Of a DNA stretch of 22,608 bases, positions 1-7,307 are shown one piece after another. Source of the stretch: Hyphomicrobiaceae bacterium. Its GTDB lineage: Bacteria > Pseudomonadota > Alphaproteobacteria > Rhizobiales > Hyphomicrobiaceae. Below the pieces are notes generated by a model. It made no database searches. It was not told the origin of the DNA and saw only the letters and a program-made list of their open reading frames with translations. Made by a program: the position numbers and the translations under genes. Each line of letters starts with the position of its first letter. Positions within the stretch are counted from its first letter, which is position 1. Location of the stretch: assembly GCA_017353825.1 (NCBI GenBank), contig JAFMSC010000012.1, forward strand, positions 1-22,608, given 5' to 3'.

Positions 1-1170
1 AGCCACCGCGGCAAACGCCGCCCCGGCCAGGAACGTCGCCCGCGGGCCGAGGGCGTCCCACAGCGCACCGGCCAGGAGGCTGGCGGCGAACAGGGCCAGG
101 CCTGACACCAGGTTGAACACGCCGAACGCGGTACCGCGCAGCTCAGGGGGCACCGTGTCGGCAACCAGCGCAGCCAGCAAGCCCTGCGTGAAACCCATGT
201 GCAACCCCCACAGGGCGACGCCGGCCAACACGCCCCAGATGCCCGATCCCGCGGCCAGGACCAGGTCGGCGACGATCAGCATGGCAAGGCCGGCGATCAA
301 CACGCGACCGCGGTCGCCCTTGTCGGACAGCGTGCCGGCCGGGTAGGCCGCGGCGGCATACACCACGTTCATGATCACCAGCACGCCCGGAACCAGCATG
401 ACCGCCAGGCCAGCGGACTGGGCCCGCAGCAGCAGGAAGGCCTCGCTGAAGCGGGCCAGTGTGAACACCGCGGCCACCGCCACCACCCACCAGTAGGCGG
501 TGCCGAGGCGGCCCAGTTCTACCAGGCCGAGCGGCCAGTCCGCCCGGCGCAGCCCGGCAGGACGGTCGGCCTCGGAGACACCGAACACGATGAGGGCCAC
601 AGACAGAAACGCCGGCAGCACGGCAAACCAGAACACGGCCTGGAAGTTGTTGGCGCTGAGCCACATCAGCGCGATCGCCAACAGGGGGCCCAGGAATGCT
701 CCCACTGTATCGAGCGATTGGCGCAGGCCGAAGCTCGCCCCGCGCAGCCGCTCAGGCGCCAGGTCGGCGATCAAAGCGTCGCGCGGGGCGCCTCGGATGC
801 CCTTGCCGACGCGGTCGATGAAGCGGGCGGCAATGAACGAGCCCACCGAGGCGGCGAGCGGGAATACAGGCTTAGTGAAGGCCGCTAGCCCGTAGCCGAA
901 GGCGGCGAGTGCCTTGCGCCGGCCGAGCCAGTCGCTGAAAGCTCCCGAGAACACCTTGACCATGGATGCTGTGGCCTCGGCGATGCCCTCGATGATGCCG
1001 ACAGACAGTGCGGAAATGCCGAGCGCGCTGACGAGGTAAACCGGCAGCAGCGCGTGGACCATCTCGGAGGACACGTCCATAAGCAGCGACACGAAGCCTA
1101 AGGTCCACACCCCCGTGGGGATGGCGCGCAGCGTGGAAAACGTGGGCGAGGGCGGATCGGGATTGACCAT
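1..1170 (-). CDS. MFS transporter (C-terminus runs off the window)
   Basis: The reading frame is open from an ATG at 1170 to the left edge of the window, about 390 codons, so the C-terminus is missing. The translation is rich in hydrophobic helices and carries major facilitator features: an early helix containing LMDVSSEM, then the loop 2-3 signature around FSDWLGRRK, and a second-half loop with AAYPAGTLSDKGDRGR. This is an inner-membrane transporter of the MFS_1 type, probably an exporter or proton-coupled porter; the substrate cannot be read from the sequence. An in-frame TAA lies 9 bases upstream of the ATG, which fixes this as the earliest possible start. No good Shine-Dalgarno sequence is visible, and a 17-bp tandem repeat occupies the leader. 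It is divergent from the secreted-protein genes to its right. Confidence 0.9.
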   Translation of the reverse strand, partial: MVNPDPPSPTFSTLRAIPTGVWTLGFVSLLMDVSSEMVHALLPVYLVSALGISALSVGIIEGIAEATASMVKVFSGAFSDWLGRRKALAAFGYGLAAFTKPVFPLAASVGSFIAARFIDRVGKGIRGAPRDALIADLAPERLRGASFGLRQSLDTVGAFLGPLLAIALMWLSANNFQAVFWFAVLPAFLSVALIVFGVSEADRPAGLRRADWPLGLVELGRLGTAYWWVVAVAAVFTLARFSEAFLLLRAQSAGLAVMLVPGVLVIMNVVYAAAAYPAGTLSDKGDRGRVLIAGLAMLIVADLVLAAGSGIWGVLAGVALWGLHMGFTQGLLAALVADTVPPELRGTAFGVFNLVSGLALFAASLLAGALWDALGPRATFLAGAAFAAVA

Positions 1171-1178
1171 TGCATGGA

Positions 1179-1229
1179 CTTAGAGGCAGCGGAGCCTTAG
1201 AGGCAGCGGGGACCTAGAGGCGGCGAGCA
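1179..1229. repeat. Three-copy 17-bp tandem repeat in the leader of the MFS gene
   Basis: Three adjacent 17-bp units at 1179-1195, 1196-1212 and 1213-1229 share the core TAGAGGC(A/G)GCG. The array ends 8 bases before the ATG of the divergent MFS gene, where a ribosome binding site would be expected. The first two units differ at only two positions; the third is more diverged. It could be replication slippage or a set of protein-binding sites. Confidence 0.7.
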
Positions 1230-1390
1230 GGAGGTGGGCTCCAGTCGACGCTCTAAGCACGCCAGCGCCGCCGCCGTCCACCTATGTGGGCACACGGTGA
1301 ACGCGAATGTCAGTGATTTGGCCACAATGCGCGCGCAACCTGCGAGCGTGCCCGCGTCGAGGATACTTTGGAGATTTAGGGAGATTGGCC

Positions 1391-1855
1391 GTGAACAGCC
1401 GGGTCCGTTTCGCCGCCCTTGCTATGATCGTTTCCTGCGCGTCAGCTGCAGCCGGGCCGTCCGCGCGCGCAAACCTGCCCTGGATGAGCGAGGACGCCAT
1501 GCGCGGTGCATTCGTCGGCAGGACCCTCGACGGCTACTATGTCGATGGCCAGGGCTGGACGGAGACCTACGACAAGAACGGCCGCCTGGACTATCGCGAC
1601 GGGGGGCGCAGCAGCCTTGGCTACTGGTTCTTCCGCGACCACGTGTTCTGCACCTACTACGACCCGGGACAGGACATCAACGGCGGCTGCTTCACCGCGA
1701 TCCAGACCAGCGCCAACTGCTACGAGTTCTATCTGGCGGGCTTGAACGAGGGTGAGGGTGAGGACGAGGTCGAGCCTGGCCCGCTCGGCCGCTGGGTGGC
1801 ACGTGCGGCGCGCCGCGACGAGCCCTCAACCTGCCAGGCGCGGCCCACGGTCTAG
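1391..1855 (+). CDS. Small secreted four-cysteine protein, copy 1 of a tandem family
   Basis: The chosen start is a GTG at 1391, preceded by GGGAG at 1379-1383 with 7-base spacing. It gives a 154-residue protein with an N-terminal signal peptide (basic VNSRVR, hydrophobic ALAMIVSCASAAA, then PSARA before the mature part). The mature region begins with LPWMSEDAMR and contains GYYVDGQGWTETY, an aromatic-rich middle, and four cysteines in the contexts VFC, GGC, SANC and STC. These four cysteines also occur in the next gene and could form two disulfides in the periplasm or outside the cell. I do not recognise the family and infer no function. The next gene and a broken third copy follow directly, indicating local tandem duplication. 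Confidence 0.8.
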   Translation: MNSRVRFAALAMIVSCASAAAGPSARANLPWMSEDAMRGAFVGRTLDGYYVDGQGWTETYDKNGRLDYRDGGRSSLGYWFFRDHVFCTYYDPGQDINGGCFTAIQTSANCYEFYLAGLNEGEGEDEVEPGPLGRWVARAARRDEPSTCQARPTV

Positions 1856-1866
1856 TCCGCTTGCAT

Positions 1867-2346
1867 ATGTGGCTCGCCGTGCGCGCCTCGACGCTGGTGC
1901 TGTTGGGTTGGGGTCTTGATCCGGCGGGGTTGGCTGGTTTGCCGTTGGCATGGGCTGAGCCTTCCTGGATGAGCGAGGACGCCCTGCGCGCCGAGGTCAT
2001 CGGCAAGACCCGCGATGGCTACTTCCGTTCCAACGGCAAAGCGTGGACGTCGACCCATCGGCCGAACGGCCGCAGCGAGTTCACGTACGGCGGCACGACG
2101 TGGTCGGGCCATTGGACGGTGCGGGGGCGCGTCTTCTGTTCGTTTGCCGAAGATGAGACACCAGCTGAACTCGCGCGCGGCGGTTGCTGGTCCGCCGTCA
2201 AGCTCAGCGCCAACTGCTATGAGTATTACTTCGTCGATCCAGGCCGGGGCGCCGGTGCCGCGGACGGCTGGACCGATGCGCGGTGGTATGCGCGCGGCTG
2301 GCGCCGCGAGGAGGCGTCAACATGCCCAGAGCCGCCCAGCGTATAG
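1867..2346 (+). CDS. Small secreted four-cysteine protein, copy 2 of the tandem family
   Basis: A 159-residue protein from ATG 1867; a TTG six bases earlier is a possible alternative start. It begins 11 bases after the stop of copy 1, so the two are probably co-transcribed. The signal peptide is MWLAVRASTLVLLGWG... ending near LAWA. The mature part starts PSWMSEDALRAEV and parallels copy 1 throughout: GYFRSNGKAWTSTH, SGHWTVRGRVFC, RGGCWSAVKLSANCYEYYF and a C-terminal STCPEPPSV. All four cysteines and most aromatic residues are conserved, while charged and loop positions differ, so the duplication is not recent. DNA identity is locally high at the WMSEDA motif (around 1480 and 1966). Function unknown. 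Confidence 0.8.
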   Translation: MWLAVRASTLVLLGWGLDPAGLAGLPLAWAEPSWMSEDALRAEVIGKTRDGYFRSNGKAWTSTHRPNGRSEFTYGGTTWSGHWTVRGRVFCSFAEDETPAELARGGCWSAVKLSANCYEYYFVDPGRGAGAADGWTDARWYARGWRREEASTCPEPPSV

Positions 2347-2427
2347 GCCGCCGGTGGCGCGGGGGGCGCTGCGGTGAGCCCTCGATCTGCGGAGCCCTGT
2401 TCGATCGTCGAGGACCTGATGGGGCCA

Positions 2428-2472
2428 AATCTTGAGATGGCCAATCTCAAGATGGCCAACTTTGAGATGGGT
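2428..2472. repeat. Three-copy 15-bp in-frame tandem repeat
   Basis: Units at 2428-2442, 2443-2457 and 2458-2472 follow the pattern AA(T/C)(C/T)T(T/C)(G/A)AGATGG. In the forward frame they would encode NLEMA, NLKMA and NFEMG, running straight into the signal-peptide-like start of the third, broken secreted-protein copy at 2467. Confidence 0.65.
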
Positions 2473-2930
2473 CGAGCGCTGTTGCGAGCCTTAGCGGCGA
2501 CGGTGTTGTTTGGCCTTCTCGCGTGCTTCCTCCTCGCAAGCATCCGCGCAACCTCAGTATATGAGCGAAGAGGACATGCGTGCCGAGTTCGTCGGCAAGC
2601 CGCTGCGTGGCTCCTACTTTTAACTAATCGGCTGGACGGCCACCTTTCGTGAGGGAGCAATACGAGTATCGCGAGGAGACGTTGCCACCGGTGTCCGGCA
2701 CCTGGCAGATTCGCGGGCGCGTTCATTGTCACTCTTGTCGGATCGCCGTTTTTCGAGGGAGGTTGCGGCGCAGTCAGAACGATCAGCGCGAATGGCCACG
2801 CGTTTCACCAGGTCGATACCAGTCCGCATAGCATTTTCGGCGCAAGCGATTGCGACCACACGCATCGCGGCATTCGCGCGGCTGGCGCCAGGGGGTTGTG
2901 GCGACCTGCGACGAGCACCCCACGGTCTGA
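2467..2930 (+). pseudogene. Broken third copy of the secreted four-cysteine protein
   Basis: All parts of the family can be recognised in order, but in changing frames. An ATG at 2467 opens a signal-peptide-like stretch (MGRALLRALAATVLFG...). The frame then shifts to PQYMSEEDMRAEFVGKPLRG, matching WMSEDAMRGAFVGRTLDG of copy 1, and meets a TAA at 2621-2623. GWTATFREG continues beyond it, then YEYREETLPPVSGTWQIRGR near 2661 in a third frame. EGGCGAVRTISANG near 2758 matches RGGCWSAVKLSANC in another frame with one cysteine lost. RGWRQGVVATCDEHPTV ends at a TGA at 2930, matching the C-termini of copies 1 and 2. At least four frame changes and one stop separate the parts, so no functional product is expected. 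Confidence 0.82.
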
Positions 2931-3059
2931 CCAGGCGGCTCCGCGCGCAACTGGGCAGGAGACCGAGCCACGAATTCCCTTGCGTTGGGGCGGCCATCCG
3001 TCGCTTATTTCGGGCAAACCCAAAAGTGGACTGCGAACGACCTGGAGGACGCGAAGGCC

Positions 3060-4490
3060 ATGTACACATCCCTGGAGCACTACATCAACGGCAACTGGGT
3101 GAAGCCCTCGGGCGACAAGTCCCAGGACGTGATGAACCCGGCCACCAGCAAGCCCATCGGGCAGCTCGGGCACGTCTCCCGCGGCGACCTCGACAACACC
3201 CTCGCCGCGGCCGACAACGGCTTCAAGCAGTGGCGCAAGGTGTCGGCCTTCGAGCGCGGCAAGATCCTGCGCAAAGCGGCCGACCTCGTGCGTGCCCGCA
3301 CCGATGAGATCGCAAAGGTGCTCACCCAGGAGCAGGGTAAGGTCCTGATGGAAGCAAAGCTGGAGGTTGCCAGCGCCGCCGACATCATCGACTGGTACGC
3401 TGGCGAAGGGCAGCGCGCCTACGGCCGCGTCATCCCGGCGCGCGCCGACGGGGTGCGCAACCTCGTGATCATGGAGCCGATTGGGCCGGTGGCGGGCTTC
3501 TCGCCCTGGAACTTCCCCGTCACGCAGGCGGTCCGGAAGGTCGCGGCCTCGCTGGCGGCGGGCTGCTCCATCATCATCAAGTGTCCGGAGGAGACGCCGG
3601 GCTCGCCCATCGGCCTTGTCAGGTGCTTCCACGATGCCGGCCTGCCCGCGGGCGTGCTGAACTTGGTTTACGGCGTGCCTGCCGAGATCTCGGAATACCT
3701 CATCCCGCATCCGGTGATCCGCAAGGTCTCGTTCACCGGCTCGGTGCCGGTGGGCAAGCACCTCAACGCGCTTGCCGCCAGCCACATGAAGCGCGCGACT
3801 ATGGAGCTGGGCGGTCACTCGCCGGTGCTGGTGTTTGACGATGCCGATGTGGCCGGGGCGGCCAAGATGATGGGCGCCTTCAAGTACCGTAACGCCGGCC
3901 AGGTGTGCATCTCCCCCACCCGCTTCTTTGTGCACGAGAAGGTCTATGACGATTTCGTCGGCCGGTTTGTCGATATCGCCAAGAGGACCAAGGTGGGCGA
4001 CGGCTTGGAGCCCGACACGCGTATGGGGCCGCTCGCCAACCCGCGGCGCATCAATGCCATTGAGGCGTTCGTGGCTGACGCTGAAGAGAAGGGCGCCAAG
4101 GTCGAGGCGGGCGGCAAGCGCATCGGCAACCAGGGCAACTTCTTCGAGCCCACCGTGCTCACCGATGTGCCCGACACCGCCCGCATCATGAACGAGGAGC
4201 CGTTCGGCCCGGTGGCGGTGATGCTGCGCTTTAAGGAGACCGACGAGATGTTGGAGCGGGCCAACAAGCTGCCCTACGGCCTTGCCAGCTATGCCTTCAC
4301 CAAGGACGCCAAGACGGCAGGCAAGGTGGCCGATGCGCTGGAGTCCGGCATGGTGACCATCAACCACATGGGCCTTGCCTTGCCTGAGACGCCGTTCGGC
4401 GGCGTCAAGGACTCAGGTTTCGGTCACGAGGGCGGCACGGAAGGCTTACAGGTCTACATGCAAGCCAAGTTCGTCAGCCATCTCGGTTGA
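3060..4490 (+). CDS. NAD(P)-dependent aldehyde dehydrogenase, succinate-semialdehyde dehydrogenase type
   Basis: A 476-residue aldehyde dehydrogenase superfamily enzyme, the normal length for the family, expected to oxidise an aldehyde such as succinic semialdehyde to the acid in the cytoplasm. Visible landmarks are SPWNFPVTQ with the oxyanion Asn151, the coenzyme-fold segment SFTGSVPVGK, general base Glu249 in MELGGHSP, nucleophile Cys283 in NAGQVCISPTRF, EEPFGPV, and FGGVKDSGFGHEGG near the C-terminus. The ATG at 3060 is supported by GGAGGA at 3044-3049 and by the usual family N-terminus (YINGNWV). The frame stays open upstream, but that sequence lies in decayed DNA. It stands alone on the plus strand, convergent with the phasin and lyase genes. 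Substrate is inferred from overall resemblance to GabD-like enzymes; another aldehyde is possible. Confidence 0.88.
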   Translation: MYTSLEHYINGNWVKPSGDKSQDVMNPATSKPIGQLGHVSRGDLDNTLAAADNGFKQWRKVSAFERGKILRKAADLVRARTDEIAKVLTQEQGKVLMEAKLEVASAADIIDWYAGEGQRAYGRVIPARADGVRNLVIMEPIGPVAGFSPWNFPVTQAVRKVAASLAAGCSIIIKCPEETPGSPIGLVRCFHDAGLPAGVLNLVYGVPAEISEYLIPHPVIRKVSFTGSVPVGKHLNALAASHMKRATMELGGHSPVLVFDDADVAGAAKMMGAFKYRNAGQVCISPTRFFVHEKVYDDFVGRFVDIAKRTKVGDGLEPDTRMGPLANPRRINAIEAFVADAEEKGAKVEAGGKRIGNQGNFFEPTVLTDVPDTARIMNEEPFGPVAVMLRFKETDEMLERANKLPYGLASYAFTKDAKTAGKVADALESGMVTINHMGLALPETPFGGVKDSGFGHEGGTEGLQVYMQAKFVSHLG

Positions 4491-4992
4491 GGCACGCCAA
4501 AGAACGCCTGGGGTCGGCCGCGGTGTCGGCCCCTTACTCCTCGGCCAGCGGCAGCCATCGCTGGGAAGAAGGGAGGCGCCGGGTGTGACGCTGGCTTAAG
4601 ATCAGCTCACGTCGGGTCGCCATCGTTCTACATTCTAGAGCCGTCGGCGGCGACGCCCCGTCGGAGCCTCCGGCCGTGGGCGAAACGGCGCCTCCTGGAG
4701 ATCGCGAAGCACCACGAAAACGCGTGCAGAATGCAGCCGAGCCGCCGCGTCATCAGACAATATTCATTATGTTGACGGATATTATGGTTCAGACAGGAGA
4801 TGGATGCAAAGAACCGACAAATCTGGAAACGCACGGATTGATTGGGTCTGAGAGACTGTCGCTTATCGGTGGCGCAAACCGCCAGCAGCTGCCCGCGGGC
4901 GCACCTTGGATGCGGGTGTCGCGATGGGCCGACCGAAGCCGGCGCTGTGGCAAACCCGGGGAGCGGCTGATCGCGTCGGCCGGCCGCCGCAC
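4491..4992. other. Gene-free convergent interval
   Basis: This 502-base stretch separates the convergent aldehyde dehydrogenase and phasin genes, and I see no credible gene in it. Just after the dehydrogenase stop, GGGGTCGGCC and TGTCGGCCCC (about 4509-4532) can pair as a GC-rich hairpin with wobble pairs, but no T-run follows, so it is at best a weak terminator. An AT-rich patch around 4755-4800 stands out from the GC-rich surroundings without a convincing promoter pair. Confidence 0.5.
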
Positions 4993-5373
4993 TCAGATCG
5001 ACTTCGACTGCATGCTTTGCGCCGCCTCCATCATAAGGCGGGTCAGCTCCTGCGCCTGCAGCGTGTAGGCCTGCATCTGCTGCTGGGCGTGGCGGCTCTG
5101 GATCCCTATGATGTCCGTCAGGTCCTTGGCATTGGCCAGCTCGCTCGCCAAGTTGAAGCACGCCTCGCCGTTCTGCTTGGCGAAGCTCACCGCGCGGTCC
5201 TGCACCACCTTGAAGCCGGCGGTCATGGCGTTCGCCGGCGCGGCGCTGGCCCAGGTGCCCATGGCCTGCGCGACGGCGTCCATGAACTGGCCGTAGGCGG
5301 CGCGCGCGTGCTCGACGTTACGCTCGGTGAGCTCGCGCAGCTGCTGGGGGAACTCGAAGGGCGGCTGGGCCAT
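4993..5373 (-). CDS. Phasin family protein (polyhydroxyalkanoate granule-associated)
   Basis: A 126-residue, mostly helical, Ala/Gln/Glu-rich protein without a signal peptide or membrane segment. The layout fits Phasin_2: an N-terminal FEFPQQLRELTERNVEHARA, a central AMTAGFKVVQDRAVSFAKQN and a C-terminal QAQELTRLMMEAAQSM. Phasins coat polyhydroxyalkanoate granules in the cytoplasm and control their size. The ATG at 5373 is chosen because GGAGG lies 6 bases before it; an ATG 33 bases upstream has no such site. It lies 176 bases downstream of the acyl-CoA lyase gene on the same strand and could be read from the same transcript or its own promoter. Presence of a phasin suggests the organism stores polyhydroxybutyrate, though no synthase is in the window. 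Confidence 0.85.
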   Translation of the reverse strand: MAQPPFEFPQQLRELTERNVEHARAAYGQFMDAVAQAMGTWASAAPANAMTAGFKVVQDRAVSFAKQNGEACFNLASELANAKDLTDIIGIQSRHAQQQMQAYTLQAQELTRLMMEAAQSMQSKSI

Positions 5374-5549
5374 GGCATCCTCCGCTAAGCTTTCGGTGGG
5401 GTGCAAACCACCATAGCGGCAGATACGCCAATTGCCACCTCCCGTTTGAGGATTGCTTGCGATTGTCCCAAGGCGGCGTGCAAAGGGCTACCCCTGTTAG
5501 CCGCGCTCCAGCTTTCATCCCAGCCGTCGGAGGGGAGGTTCTGCCCCCT

Positions 5550-7202
5550 TTACGTCGAATACTGCGCGAACTGCAGCGTGCCGGCGCGTGCGCGATAGTC
5601 CGTGCGCACGTTGACGACGGCCACCTTGCCGCGATCGACTTGGGTCTGTGCCCGCTCCAGGGCGGGGCGGATGTCTTCGGCCTTGTCCACATATTCACCA
5701 TGGCAGCCGAGCGCCTCGGCCATCTTCTCATAACGCGTATAACCCAGGTCTCGGCCGGGCTTGTCGCGGTTAGGGTCGGCGGTCCAGCCGCCGTTGAGGC
5801 TGATCACCACCAGTACGGGCAGACAGTGCCGCACGGCGGTGTCCAGCTCCATGGCGTTGAGCCCGAACGAGCCGTCGCCGTGCACGCAGACCACCTGCGC
5901 CTCGGGCTTGGCGAGCTTGGCACCTAGCGCGAACGGCAGACCCACGCCCATGGTGCCGAACGGCCCCGAGTTCAGGCGGTGGCCGGGGGCGAAGGTGGGC
6001 ATCGACTGGCGCCCGTAGTTCAGGATTTCCTGCCCGTCCACCACCAGGATGGAGTCCCGGCGCATGAAATTGCTGATCTCCTCGCACAGCCGCAGCGGAT
6101 GGATGTCGCCGTCCTCCACGGGCTTGTTGGCGCCTGGCGACTTGAGCTTCGCGGCCACTCCCTCGGCTAGTTGCTTGCGCCAGTCCTGGTAGCGGTCTGG
6201 CTCCACCTTGCCCTTCATGCCGGCCAGGATCTGGCCAAGCACCATCCTGCAGTCGCCGACGATGCCGATGTCCACCTTGCGCGGGGCGGTGGCGATCTCG
6301 GCCGGGTCGATGTCGACACGCGCGATCTTCGCGCTGGCACTGAAGCGCGGCGGAGCGGCATGGCTGATGATGTAGTTCATGCGCGTGCCCAGCACGATGA
6401 TCAGATCCGCCTCGCGGAACGCGGTGGAGCGCATCGACGGGAAGGACAAGGGATGGTCGTCGGGCACCACCCCGCGCCCCTGGGGCGTCGTGTAGAATGG
6501 GATGCCAGCGCTCTCGACCAGCCCCTGCATCTCCTCCCATGCCCGCGACCAGATCACGCCGCTGCCCGAGACGATCACGGGCTTGCGGGCAGCCGCCATC
6601 GCACGCACGAGGGCGTCCACCTGCCTTGGATCGCCCAGCGGGCGTGCGTTGAGAAGCGGCCGGCCGCTCATCGACCAGTCCACCTCATCGGCGGGGATCT
6701 TGGCGTAGAGGATATCGCCGGGAAAATCGAGGTAGACGGGGCCCGGCTTGCCGCTCATGGCGAGTTGGAAAGCGTTGTTCACCTGCTCGGGGATGCGCTT
6801 CAGGTTATAGACCCGGTCGGCCCACTTCACGCAGCCTTTCATGATGGCGACCTGGTCGATCTCCTGGAACACCTGACGGCCGAACTGGTGGATCGGGCTC
6901 GATCCGCCGATGGCCACCACCGGGGCGCAGTCGATGAGCGCATTGGCGATGCCGGTGGTCAGGTTGATGACACCGGGCCCACTGGCGGCCATGCACACGC
7001 TGGGCTTCTGCGTGAGCCGGCTGTAGGCGTTGCCCATCATGGCCGCGGCCTGCTCGTGGCGCACGTCAATGGGCCGGATGCCCTCCTTGATGCAGGACGA
7101 CTCCGCAAGCAGCATCGGCCCGCCCATCAGGAACAGAAGGTTCTCGGTGCCCTCCTTCTTCAGCGCCTTCGCGAGGATCTCCGAGCCCGTCAGCTCCGCC
7201 AT
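5550..7202 (-). CDS. ThDP-dependent 2-hydroxyacyl-CoA lyase / oxalyl-CoA decarboxylase-like enzyme
   Basis: A 550-residue member of the acetolactate synthase-like thiamine diphosphate superfamily, with N-terminal ThDP-binding, central and C-terminal ThDP-binding domains. Glu50 in VRHEQAA is the cofactor-activating glutamate. GDGSFG at 442-447 opens the diphosphate/Mg motif, which ends in SLNGGW (Leu469-Asn470 where NN is usual). The segment VFQEIDQ (Phe112-Gln113-Glu114) resembles AFQEFPQ of human HACL1 more than the DYEEMDQ of Oxalobacter oxalyl-CoA decarboxylase, and GPFGTMGVGLPFA also resembles HACL. HACL enzymes cleave 2-hydroxyacyl-CoA to formyl-CoA plus an aldehyde or ketone. GGAGGA about 6 bases before the ATG at 7202 sets the start. 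It lies 105 bases downstream of a CoA-transferase gene, consistent with an acyl-CoA substrate. A plain acetolactate synthase is less likely. Confidence 0.82.
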   Translation of the reverse strand: MAELTGSEILAKALKKEGTENLLFLMGGPMLLAESSCIKEGIRPIDVRHEQAAAMMGNAYSRLTQKPSVCMAASGPGVINLTTGIANALIDCAPVVAIGGSSPIHQFGRQVFQEIDQVAIMKGCVKWADRVYNLKRIPEQVNNAFQLAMSGKPGPVYLDFPGDILYAKIPADEVDWSMSGRPLLNARPLGDPRQVDALVRAMAAARKPVIVSGSGVIWSRAWEEMQGLVESAGIPFYTTPQGRGVVPDDHPLSFPSMRSTAFREADLIIVLGTRMNYIISHAAPPRFSASAKIARVDIDPAEIATAPRKVDIGIVGDCRMVLGQILAGMKGKVEPDRYQDWRKQLAEGVAAKLKSPGANKPVEDGDIHPLRLCEEISNFMRRDSILVVDGQEILNYGRQSMPTFAPGHRLNSGPFGTMGVGLPFALGAKLAKPEAQVVCVHGDGSFGLNAMELDTAVRHCLPVLVVISLNGGWTADPNRDKPGRDLGYTRYEKMAEALGCHGEYVDKAEDIRPALERAQTQVDRGKVAVVNVRTDYRARAGTLQFAQYST

Positions 7203-7307
7203 GGTGTTCCTCCGGAATAGTGTTGGGTCAACCTTGACGAAAGCCCGGGGCAGATCCAACAGTCCCTTGATTTTGATGAAGTTATTGGGTCTTCGCTGCG
7301 CTTGAGC

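Noticed and set aside
2805..4367. 520-codon minus-strand frame opposite the aldehyde dehydrogenase
   Set aside because: An antisense shadow with biased composition; the plus-strand dehydrogenase has all catalytic motifs.
4628..5161. 177-codon minus-strand frame across the phasin C-terminus and downstream gap
   Set aside because: It overlaps the well-supported phasin gene in another frame and has no recognisable protein features.
6171..7220. 349-codon plus-strand frame opposite the acyl-CoA lyase
   Set aside because: An antisense shadow; the composition is typical of complementary-strand reading in high-GC DNA.
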